Assembly: GCA_035999365.1 (NCBI GenBank)
Contig: DASYGT010000022.1
Location: forward strand, 14,646 to 78,645
Reading direction: 5' to 3'
Origin: DASYGT01 sp035999365
GTDB lineage: Bacteria; Actinomycetota; Actinomycetes; Mycobacteriales; Jatrophihabitantaceae
DNA length: 64,000 bases
Part shown: piece after piece, positions 52,965 to 60,135 of the stretch
Position numbering within the stretch: the stretch's first letter is position 1
Layout of the letters: every line of letters begins with the position of its first letter
Notes under the pieces: generated by a model
Databases searched by the model: none
The model's input: only the letters and a program-made list of their open reading frames with translations
Told to the model about the DNA's origin: nothing
Program-made: the position numbers and the translations under genes

Positions 52965-54466
52965 CGCGCCCGACGGAGGACGCCGCCGCCGGCAGACCAG
53001 ACGACTGGGCGGCCCCTGGAGCCTCGCTGGTGCGCAGCGCGGCGACCGATGCGGTGCCGCCGCTCCGCGAGTTGGGGCGTGTGCACATCATGGGGATCGC
53101 TGGTGCCGGCATGAGCGGGCTCGCACGCATCCTGATCGAGCGGGGTGTCGCCGTCAGCGGTTGCGAGGCGCGCGAATCGATCACCGTTGCCGCGCTGCGC
53201 GCCCTCGGCGCCGACGTCATGATCGGTCACTCGCCGCACCACCTCGACACTGCGGACAGTTTCGTCTACACCACCGCGATCAACCCGAAGGCCGAGGAGT
53301 TCGTCGCTGCACGTGCGAGCGGCAAACCTGTACTCCGCCGTGCGGCAGCACTCGCCGCCGCTCTGGAGGACAAGCGTTGCGTGGCGATCTCCGGCACGCA
53401 CGGCAAGACGACCACGACGTCGCTCCTGACCGTCGGCGCTCAGGCGTGCGGCGTCGACCCATCATTCGCGATCGGCGGCAACCTCTACGAGACCGGTCGC
53501 AACGCACACCTCGGTTCGGGACATCTCGCCATCGTCGAGGCCGACGAGAGCGATGGCTCGTTCCTCCTGACGCGCCCTGTCGCAGCGATCGTCACGAACG
53601 TCGAAGCCGACCATCTGGAGAACCACGGCGATCTCGAGGGCATCTTCCGTGCATTCGAGCTCTTCGTCGACCGGGTGGATCGGGCGGGTCTGGTGCTGGC
53701 CTGCGCCGACGATCCTGGTTCCGCACGGATCGCCGGATATGCCCGCAGCGCTGGGCGGAGGGTATTGACGTACGGCGAGCACGACGACGCCGACGTCCGA
53801 GTGAGCGACATCGACGCACTGGCGGACGCGGTCGAATTCACCGTGTCGGGTGGCGGACTCGGCACCCGACACGTCCGGGTTGGCGCGCTGATCGGCCGGC
53901 ACATGGCACTCAACGCTGCAGCTGCACTGGCCATGGCGGCCGAGCTCGGCCTCGATATCGATGCCGTCATCGGGGCATGGGCATCCTTTCGCGGGGTGCA
54001 CCGGCGCTTCGAGCCGCACGGGTCTGGCGGCGGAGTCCAGGTTTTCGACGACTACGCGCACCACCCGACCGAGATCGCGGCGTCACTCACTGCCGCCAAG
54101 GCCGCCGTGCCCGACGGGGGTCGGCTCATCGCCGTGTTCCAGCCAGGGACCTACAGCCGGACGCAGACCTTCGCCCGCGAATTCGCCGAGGCGATGGCGA
54201 TCGCCGACATCGCCATCGTGATGGACATCTTCCCGGCGCGCGAGGAGCCGATACCCGGCGTCACCGGCGCCACGATCAGCGACCTCATCCCGCTGCCGCC
54301 CGAGCGCGTCATCTACGAACCGAGCTACGCGGCGGTGCCGCGGCGCGTTGCCGACGTCGCCGCTCCGGGTGACCTGGTGCTGACGATGGGCATCGGCAAC
54401 GTCTACCTGCTCTGCCCCGAGATACGCGACGCCTGCGCGCGCGCTGCCGCGGAGGTGCAGTCATGA
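52961..54466 (+). CDS. murC: UDP-MurNAc-L-alanine ligase (MurC)
   Basis: This 501-residue Mur ligase adds the first stem residue, L-alanine. The N-terminal part has HIMGIAGAGMSGLARIL, the ATP loop is AISGTHGKTTTTS, and EADESDGSFL and FDDYAHHPTEI are the conserved substrate and metal motifs; G-T-H-G-K is the MurC form of the P-loop. About 30 residues precede the first motif. The ATG overlaps the murG stop and the gene overlaps ftsQ, continuing the coupled operon. Confidence 0.95.
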   Translation: MTRPTEDAAAGRPDDWAAPGASLVRSAATDAVPPLRELGRVHIMGIAGAGMSGLARILIERGVAVSGCEARESITVAALRALGADVMIGHSPHHLDTADSFVYTTAINPKAEEFVAARASGKPVLRRAAALAAALEDKRCVAISGTHGKTTTTSLLTVGAQACGVDPSFAIGGNLYETGRNAHLGSGHLAIVEADESDGSFLLTRPVAAIVTNVEADHLENHGDLEGIFRAFELFVDRVDRAGLVLACADDPGSARIAGYARSAGRRVLTYGEHDDADVRVSDIDALADAVEFTVSGGGLGTRHVRVGALIGRHMALNAAAALAMAAELGLDIDAVIGAWASFRGVHRRFEPHGSGGGVQVFDDYAHHPTEIAASLTAAKAAVPDGGRLIAVFQPGTYSRTQTFAREFAEAMAIADIAIVMDIFPAREEPIPGVTGATISDLIPLPPERVIYEPSYAAVPRRVADVAAPGDLVLTMGIGNVYLLCPEIRDACARAAAEVQS

Positions 54467-55197
54467 CGACGACCCGGCTGCCGGGCCTCGGCGTGAAAGG
54501 CACGGATCAGGCGGCCCCACCAGCCCATCGTCGTGCTGCTGTCATCGTTGCGGCCGCTGTCCTGCTGGTCGCTGTGGTCGTGGTGTGGGTCGTCGGCTTC
54601 AGCTCGGTCCTCGGCGTGAAGACGGTCACCGTCCGCGGCGAGACGGCCGGGTCGGCCGACCGAATTCGCGCCGCCGCACACATCGCGGCGGGTGCACCGC
54701 TGCTCCGCCTGGACACCGAGGCGCTCGCCCGTCGCGTCGAGAAGCTGCCCGAGATCGCGTCGGCGTCGGTGCACACCGCGTACCCGAACGCGGTCGTCAT
54801 CACCGTCGTCGAGAGGGTCGCCGTCGGCTATGTCGAGACGGGCGCGCGCTTCACCGTGGTGGATCGCACCGGCGACCAGTTCGGCTCGGTCGCGGTGCGG
54901 CCGCGGGCGATCCCGCTGTTCGCTCTCCCTGACGGGCCGGCGGCGCGCACCTCCGGCGCCGCCGTGGCCAGTGTCGCTGCCGCGCTTCCGTCCATCCTGC
55001 TGTCGCGCGTCGCCTCGATCCAGGCGTTCGACCCGAACGCCATCACGCTGCTGCTCACCGATCACCGGGTGGTGTCATGGGGGAGTGCGGCCGATGCCGG
55101 TGAGAACGCCGCGAAGGCTCGCATCCTGCCGACCTTGCTGACGCAGCCGGGCACCCGCTTCGATGTCAGCGACCCCACCCAGGTCGTCGCACACTGA
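54463..55197 (+). CDS. ftsQ: Division protein FtsQ
   Basis: This 244-residue bitopic protein has a cytoplasmic tail of about 25 residues and one membrane helix (about 26-47). A POTRA domain starts at VLGVKTVTVRGETAG and a beta domain (ASASVHTAYPNAVVITVVERVAVGY) follows. FtsQ joins FtsL and FtsB in the divisome. The ATG overlaps the murC stop and it is the last of the eleven closely packed genes from rsmH, before a 248-base gap and ftsZ. Confidence 0.93.
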   Translation: MTTTRLPGLGVKGTDQAAPPAHRRAAVIVAAAVLLVAVVVVWVVGFSSVLGVKTVTVRGETAGSADRIRAAAHIAAGAPLLRLDTEALARRVEKLPEIASASVHTAYPNAVVITVVERVAVGYVETGARFTVVDRTGDQFGSVAVRPRAIPLFALPDGPAARTSGAAVASVAAALPSILLSRVASIQAFDPNAITLLLTDHRVVSWGSAADAGENAAKARILPTLLTQPGTRFDVSDPTQVVAH

Positions 55198-55214
55198 TCC
55201 GCCCTGCGTTGATC

Positions 55215-55254
55215 AACGAAGAGATCGGCGTGGATTAACGAAGAGATCGGCGTG
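55215..55254. repeat. Tandem 18-bp repeat upstream of ftsZ
   Basis: The sequence AACGAAGAGATCGGCGTG occurs twice without mismatch at 55215-55232 and 55237-55254, with GATT between the copies (22-base period, two helical turns). The first copy overlaps the right half of a perfect palindrome, CGTTGATCAACG (55207-55218), and the second is preceded by a partly matching ATT. Two identical sites one period apart in a promoter region suggest a protein-binding element, but it could also be a simple local duplication. Confidence 0.7.
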
Positions 55255-55318
55255 TCGCACGGCGCGCCTGCGCAGCCTGAGGGCAATCGCGTTCTAACTT
55301 CGGCAACAACATCGCAGG

Positions 55319-55324
55319 TTGACA
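55319..55324 (+). promoter_or_regulatory. Candidate -35 element in the ftsZ leader
   Basis: TTGACA at 55319-55324 is followed directly by TAACGTTAACG, an AT-rich stretch in an otherwise GC-rich region, 116 bases before the ftsZ ATG. No convincing -10 lies at the standard spacing, and TAACGT at 55325-55330 could itself be a -10. The 248-base gap between ftsQ and ftsZ is the only long break in this part of the cluster, so an internal ftsZ promoter here is likely; the exact boxes are not settled. Confidence 0.4.
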
Positions 55325-55445
55325 TAACGTTAACGGTCTACCTGAGGGTGAGAGTTCACGACACGCCGACTGCGCACAACTGCAGACCGATCTCCATCCG
55401 CACACGACCCACCAGCCGCACGGAACGAGCAAACGGGAGCCAGCC

Positions 55446-56612
55446 ATGACAGCACCGCACAACTACCTGGCGGTCATCAAGGTCGTCGGCGTCGGTGGAG
55501 GCGGCGTCAACGCCGTCAACCGGATGATCGAGGTCGGCCTGAAGGGTGTCGAGTTCATCGCGGTGAACACCGACGCGCAGGCGCTGCTGATGAGTGACGC
55601 CGACGTCAAGCTCGACGTGGGCCGCGAGCTCACCCGCGGTTTGGGAGCCGGCGCGCAGCCCGAGGTCGGGCGCAAGGCGGCCGAAGATCATCGTGATGAG
55701 ATCGAAGAGGTCCTCAAGGGCGCCGACATGGTCTTCGTGACTGCAGGCGAGGGCGGCGGCACGGGCACGGGCGGTGCTCCGGTGGTGGCGAGCATCTCGC
55801 GCAAGCTCGGCGCGCTCACGATCGGTGTGGTCACCCGCCCCTTCTCCTTCGAAGGCAAGAAGCGCGCGTCGCAGGCCGAAGAGGGAATCGAGCAGCTTCG
55901 CGCCGAGTGCGACACGCTGATCGTGATTCCCAACGATCGGTTGCTGCAGATCTCCGAGCGCAATGTCTCCGTCATGGACGCATTCCGCAGCGCCGATCAG
56001 GTGCTGCTGTCCGGCGTCCAGGGCATCACCGATCTGATCACGACGCCGGGGCTGATCAATCTCGACTTCGCCGACGTCAAGAGCGTCATGAGCGGCGCCG
56101 GTTCGGCCTTGATGGGCATCGGCTCGGCGCGCGGCGACAACCGCGCTCGTCAGGCGGCCGAGATCGCGATTGCGAGCCCGCTGCTCGAGGCGAGTATGGA
56201 GGGCGCCCACGGCGTGCTGCTCTCGATCTACGGCGGCTCGGACCTCGGTCTCTTCGAGATCAACGAGGCTGCCTCGCTGGTAGCAGAAGCCGCCCACCCC
56301 GAGGCCAACATCATCTTCGGCGCCGTCATCGACGACACGCTCGGCGACGAGGTGAAAGTCACGGTCATCGCCGCCGGATTCGACAGCGGACAGCTGCCGT
56401 ACAAGAAGGTCGACATCCGCCGCGAGCCCGCTGCGGTGTCAGTGTCGTCGCCGGCGGCGACGGCGGGCGACGCGTACGCCAACGGCGCGAGCGGTTTCTC
56501 GACCCCGACGACGTCGATGGCCGCCTCGGCACCTGCCGCCATGACGAACGGCGCCCGGTCGACGCTCGATCTCGACGACGAGCTCGACGTCCCTGACTTC
56601 CTGAAGTCCTGA
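55446..56612 (+). CDS. ftsZ: Cell-division GTPase FtsZ
   Basis: This 388-residue tubulin homologue forms the division ring. It has VVGVGGGGVNAVNRM at the start, the tubulin signature GGGTGTG at 103-109, and the catalytic T7-loop region LINLDFADVKSVM. A variable linker of about 60 residues leads to the conserved C-terminal peptide ELDVPDFLKS, which binds SepF and other partners. The ATG at 55446 has GGGAG six bases upstream. It follows the 248-base regulatory gap after ftsQ. Confidence 0.97.
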   Translation: MTAPHNYLAVIKVVGVGGGGVNAVNRMIEVGLKGVEFIAVNTDAQALLMSDADVKLDVGRELTRGLGAGAQPEVGRKAAEDHRDEIEEVLKGADMVFVTAGEGGGTGTGGAPVVASISRKLGALTIGVVTRPFSFEGKKRASQAEEGIEQLRAECDTLIVIPNDRLLQISERNVSVMDAFRSADQVLLSGVQGITDLITTPGLINLDFADVKSVMSGAGSALMGIGSARGDNRARQAAEIAIASPLLEASMEGAHGVLLSIYGGSDLGLFEINEAASLVAEAAHPEANIIFGAVIDDTLGDEVKVTVIAAGFDSGQLPYKKVDIRREPAAVSVSSPAATAGDAYANGASGFSTPTTSMAASAPAAMTNGARSTLDLDDELDVPDFLKS

Positions 56613-56640
56613 GGACGGCACCACGCAGGGACCGCCCGGG

Positions 56641-57378
56641 GTGAGCCTCTCGCCGGGCGAGCGGCGCGCCGAGTTGGTCGCGTCGCTCGCGGCGCTCAGA
56701 CGCCGGCTTGCCGATGCCGCGACTGCGAGCGACCGCGACCCTCATGCGATCACGCTCATCGCGGTGACCAAGACCTACCCAGCAACCGACGCTGCGACCC
56801 TGGTGGAGCTCGGCTGCACCGATCTGGGCGAGAGTCGCGACCAGGAAGCCGCAGCCAAGGTGGAGGACACAGCGAGGTTGCTCGCCTCCGTCAGACAGGC
56901 CGGCCCGCCGCGCTGGCACTTCGTCGGTCGGCTGCAATCACGCAAGTGCCGATCGGTGGCCCGCTACGCCCATGCCGTGCACTCGGTCGACCGCCTCGAA
57001 CTGGTCGACGGGCTGGCCGATGGCGTCCGTCGTGCAGAGCGGCCGCGGCTCGGCGTCTTCGTGCAGGTGAGCCTCGACGGTGATCCGGCGCGCGGTGGTG
57101 TCGTGGCGGGGGAGGTCGTACCGCTCGCCGATGCGATAGCCGCGGCCGACGGCCTCGATCTGCTGGGTGTGATGGCGGTGGCACCGCTCGGCGGCGATCC
57201 CGACGCCGCTTTCATGCGGCTGGCCGAGGTGTCAGAGATGCTGCAGGCACGGCATCGCGGCGCAGTGGCGATCTCGGCGGGGATGACCGCAGATCTTGAC
57301 GAGGCGGTGAAACACGGTTCGACACACGTGCGTGTCGGATCGGCGTTGCTCGGCCGTCGTGCCCCTGTTTTCGGCTAG
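56641..57378 (+). CDS. yggS: PLP-homeostasis protein YggS/PipY
   Basis: This 245-residue single-domain PLP-binding protein of the fold-type III barrel has the PLP lysine Lys44 in AVTKTYP, the central DLGESRDQEAAAK, WHFVGRLQSRKCR, and the phosphate-binding SAGMTADLDEAVKHGSTHVRVGSALLG. It controls vitamin B6 pools and has no known catalytic reaction. It starts with GTG 28 bases after ftsZ. The yfiH gene that often lies between ftsZ and yggS is absent. Confidence 0.92.
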   Translation: MSLSPGERRAELVASLAALRRRLADAATASDRDPHAITLIAVTKTYPATDAATLVELGCTDLGESRDQEAAAKVEDTARLLASVRQAGPPRWHFVGRLQSRKCRSVARYAHAVHSVDRLELVDGLADGVRRAERPRLGVFVQVSLDGDPARGGVVAGEVVPLADAIAAADGLDLLGVMAVAPLGGDPDAAFMRLAEVSEMLQARHRGAVAISAGMTADLDEAVKHGSTHVRVGSALLGRRAPVFG

Positions 57379-57457
57379 CGTCTGGTCAACACCAGACAAC
57401 GACTGTCACATGGGTCACTGCAACACCGCTGGAAACACCTCACCACTGGAGGACTCA

Positions 57458-58024
57458 ATGCCCGGAGCGATGCGCAAGATGGGCGTCTATCTCGGCCTGG
57501 TCGAGGACGAGGACTGGGGCGAGGCCTACTCCGACGCGCCGGCGCTCGAGCGCTCGTCCGGACGCCGCGACGACTACGCCGAGGCGCGCTACTCGCGCGA
57601 GAGCAGCCACGGAGCGCACTCGCATGCCCGCGCCCGCCAGGCCGAGATGGCCCACGCCGGCGGTGGCCGCGACTACTACGAGGAGTCGCACGGGGCAGAC
57701 GGGTATTCGTCCCCGACGCCGTCCTACGCGGACGAGGCGCCGCACCCCTACCAGATCACGACGCTGCACCCGCGTACGTACAACGAGGCGCGCACGATCG
57801 GCGAGCACTTCCGCAAGAACACCCCGGTGATCATGAACCTCTCCGAGATGGAGGACGCCGACGCCAAGCGCCTGGTGGACTTCGCCGCGGGGCTGACCTT
57901 CGGGCTGCATGGCCGCATCGAGCGGGTGACGGCGAAGGTATTCCTGCTCAGCCCGCACAACGTCACGGTGACCGCGGCCGACAAGGCCCGCATCGCCGAG
58001 ACCGGCTTCTTCAACCAGAGCTGA
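57458..58024 (+). CDS. sepF: Cell-division protein SepF
   Basis: This 188-residue protein has an N-terminal membrane-binding amphipathic helix (MPGAMRKMGVYLGLVEDEDW). A Gly/Ser/His-rich, charged linker follows to about residue 100. The SepF core then runs from ITTLHPRTYNEARTIGEHF to VFLLSPHNVTVT. SepF anchors FtsZ to the membrane and in actinobacteria is the main anchor, since FtsA is absent. The ATG at 57458 has GGAGG five bases upstream. A strong hairpin follows the gene, so transcription may end there. Confidence 0.94.
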   Translation: MPGAMRKMGVYLGLVEDEDWGEAYSDAPALERSSGRRDDYAEARYSRESSHGAHSHARARQAEMAHAGGGRDYYEESHGADGYSSPTPSYADEAPHPYQITTLHPRTYNEARTIGEHFRKNTPVIMNLSEMEDADAKRLVDFAAGLTFGLHGRIERVTAKVFLLSPHNVTVTAADKARIAETGFFNQS

Positions 58025-58050
58025 CCTACCTGCGGCTCAGCGAGCCGAGA

Positions 58051-58080
58051 CGGCCTGGCACCATCAGAGGTGCCAGGCCG
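58051..58080 (+). terminator. Strong hairpin after sepF, likely terminator
   Basis: CGGCCTGGCACC (58051-58062) and GGTGCCAGGCCG (58069-58080) form a perfect 12-bp stem with the six-base loop ATCAGA, followed by TTCATT. It starts 27 bases after the sepF stop and lies 57 bases before yggT. The stem is long enough to act as an intrinsic terminator, although the U-tract is weak. Confidence 0.75.
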
Positions 58081-58136
58081 TTCATTCTGCAGTGCCGGGG
58101 CTAATTGACGACCGAATCCGGACGAGGAGCCGCGCG

Positions 58137-58424
58137 ATGACACTGTTCTGGAGTGTCGTCGGCTATGTGCTCTATCTCTACCTGCTCCTGGTCCTGGCCC
58201 GCTTCGTCATCGAATTCACTCGTCAGTTCGCCCGTTCCTGGCGCCCCGCAGGGGTGGCCGCGATCGGCCTGGAGGCGGTGTACCTGGCAACGGATCCGCC
58301 GATCCGCCTACTCCGACGGCTGGTGCCCCCGGTTCGGTTGGGTAGTGTGAGCCTCGACCTGAGCATCATTCTTCTGCTTCTGGCTATCCTTGCTCTGCAA
58401 TGGGTCGCATTGACGCTCGCTTAG
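58137..58424 (+). CDS. yggT: YggT-family membrane protein
   Basis: This 95-residue protein has two long membrane helices (about 5-23 and 75-94) and, between them, the conserved YggT segment YLATDPPIRLLRRLVPPVRLGSVSLDLS. YggT lies between sepF and wag31 in most actinobacteria and has been linked to division and osmotic response. The ATG at 58137 has GAGGAG about seven bases upstream, a better start than the GTG at 58092 inside the intergenic region. Confidence 0.92.
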   Translation: MTLFWSVVGYVLYLYLLLVLARFVIEFTRQFARSWRPAGVAAIGLEAVYLATDPPIRLLRRLVPPVRLGSVSLDLSIILLLLAILALQWVALTLA

Positions 58425-58551
58425 GATTCATCCCAAGAAATCTGCACGACATGCGCATCGACAGACCCATGCCACACCGCAAGCCAGACCGAGCCATGCA
58501 AGGCCACCGCGCCGGAACCACCCAACGCGGTCGAGCACACGAGGTGACCGA

Positions 58552-59475
58552 ATGCCGTTGACTCCCGCTGAAGTGCACAACGTTGCGTTCAAGAAACCAC
58601 CGATCGGTAAGCGGGGTTACGACGAGGAAGAGGTTGACGCCTTCCTCGACATCGTCGAGGTGGAGCTGTCGCGCCTGATCGAGGAGAACAACGACCTGCG
58701 CTCGCGGGCAGCGGGCGGAAGCGGCGCCCCGGTGGCCGTCTCGGACGCAAGCGCCGAGGAGTTGCAGGCCGCGCGCGAGGACAACCGGCGCCTGCAAGCG
58801 CACATCGCCGAACTCGAACGCACCGTCAGCCAGGGCTCGGACGGCGCGCAGCAGCAGCTGGTCCAGCTTCAGCAGCAGCTCGCGCAGACCGAGCAGAACC
58901 TTGCCGAGAACCGGCGCCAGCTCGAGCAGGCCATGGCTGCCGCGGAGCAGGCCCGCACCGAGGCCAACCAGGCCCGCGAGCAGGCCGCCCAGCACGGCGG
59001 CGCAGCCGCCGCGGACCACCCGCCGGCAGGACCGGAAAGCCATGCGAAGGCCGTGCAGGTTCTGGCACTGGCTCAGCAGACGGCCGACCAGCACCTTGCC
59101 CAGTCCAAGGCCGAGGCCGAGCGGCTGCTCGCCGAGGCCAAGTCGACCGCTGACTCGACCCTCGCCGAGGCGCAGCAGAAGGCGATGCGCAACATCGGCG
59201 ACGCCGAGGCACGTGCCCGCCAGCTCGAGCAGGAGACCTCCGACCGCGCCAACCAGACGGTGCAGGACGCCGAGCAGCGCGCAGCCACCATCACGGCGCA
59301 GTTCGAGCAGCGCAAGGCAGCCCTCGAGCGGCGGGTCGAGGAACTGCGGACCTTCGAGCGTGAGTACCGCACGCGACTGAAGAGCTACCTCGAGTCGCAG
59401 CTGCGCGACCTCGACGCGAGCGGGCGGGCCGAACCGGCCGGCTCGAACTCGAAGACCGAATACGCGGACGCGTAG
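58552..59475 (+). CDS. wag31: Polar-growth scaffold DivIVA/Wag31
   Basis: This 307-residue cytoplasmic coiled-coil protein has the N-terminal membrane-binding segment VAFKKPPIGKRGYDEEEVDAF. It has two long Gln/Glu/Arg/Ala-rich coiled-coil parts (about 32-155 and 170-290), with a short Gly/Ala/Pro break, and an unstructured C-terminus. It marks the poles and septum and organises polar wall growth; it is phosphorylated by Ser/Thr kinases in mycobacteria. GAGG lies seven bases before the ATG. The gene follows yggT after a 127-base gap that probably holds its promoter. Confidence 0.94.
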   Translation: MPLTPAEVHNVAFKKPPIGKRGYDEEEVDAFLDIVEVELSRLIEENNDLRSRAAGGSGAPVAVSDASAEELQAAREDNRRLQAHIAELERTVSQGSDGAQQQLVQLQQQLAQTEQNLAENRRQLEQAMAAAEQARTEANQAREQAAQHGGAAAADHPPAGPESHAKAVQVLALAQQTADQHLAQSKAEAERLLAEAKSTADSTLAEAQQKAMRNIGDAEARARQLEQETSDRANQTVQDAEQRAATITAQFEQRKAALERRVEELRTFEREYRTRLKSYLESQLRDLDASGRAEPAGSNSKTEYADA

Positions 59476-59529
59476 TCAGATCGCCCAGCTGAACGCCACA
59501 GTCGGCGTCGCGAAAGGGGTGCGGCCCGG

Positions 59530-60084
59530 ATGTTGATCATCGGACTTATGGTGATCGCGCTGGTGTGTCTGGCGGTAGGGCTCGCGCTGCCGAGTTCTGC
59601 ATGGCTCATCGCTTCGCTGATCGCCACCGCGGGCGCCGGCTATCTGGTGTGGAAGATGCGTTCGGCCATCGCGCCGGCCACGGCAGGGACATCAGCCGCG
59701 ACATCAGCCGCGACGGGCGAACCGCTCGGCATCGACGGCCGCGACGACGGTTCCGGCGCCGGTGACACTTCCGCCCGCGATGCCGATTCCGACCGGGACG
59801 CCGATGCCGAGACGACCACGATCGCTCGCCTCGCCTCCGACGCGGACGTCGACACGAGGGTCCAGCACCCCGGCGCTGACTCGACGCAGGTGATCGCGGC
59901 GGCGCCCGCCGACGCGGCAGGCGGGGACGTCTGGGTCATCGACGGCCGTCCGCGCTACCACCTGGGCAGCTGCCCGATCATCCAAGGTCAGGACGCCGAG
60001 CCGATCCCGCTGGACCAGGCGGTCGAGGACGGATTCATGCCCTGCTCGTTGTGCGAGCCGACCCTGGCCCCCACCCCGCACTGA
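59530..60084 (+). CDS. Membrane-anchored protein with His/Cys motif, conserved hypothetical
   Basis: This 184-residue protein has two membrane helices (about 2-20 and 24-41) and an Asp/Ala/Thr-rich disordered region to about residue 130. A compact C-terminal domain follows with VWVIDGRPRYHLGSCPIIQG, IPLDQAVEDGFMPCSLCEP and a short tail. His144, Cys148, Cys172 and Cys175 form an H-x3-C...C-x2-C set that could bind zinc. The YH-x3-C plus G-x-x-P-C-x-x-C pattern recurs in small metal-binding domains, but I know no function for this group. It is conserved after wag31 in actinobacteria as far as I recall. Confidence 0.75.
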   Translation: MLIIGLMVIALVCLAVGLALPSSAWLIASLIATAGAGYLVWKMRSAIAPATAGTSAATSAATGEPLGIDGRDDGSGAGDTSARDADSDRDADAETTTIARLASDADVDTRVQHPGADSTQVIAAAPADAAGGDVWVIDGRPRYHLGSCPIIQGQDAEPIPLDQAVEDGFMPCSLCEPTLAPTPH

Positions 60085-60135
60085 CCGATCCCGTACCCGT
60101 GGCGCGCCGCGGTGCGGTGCAGTGCGCCAGGTGCG

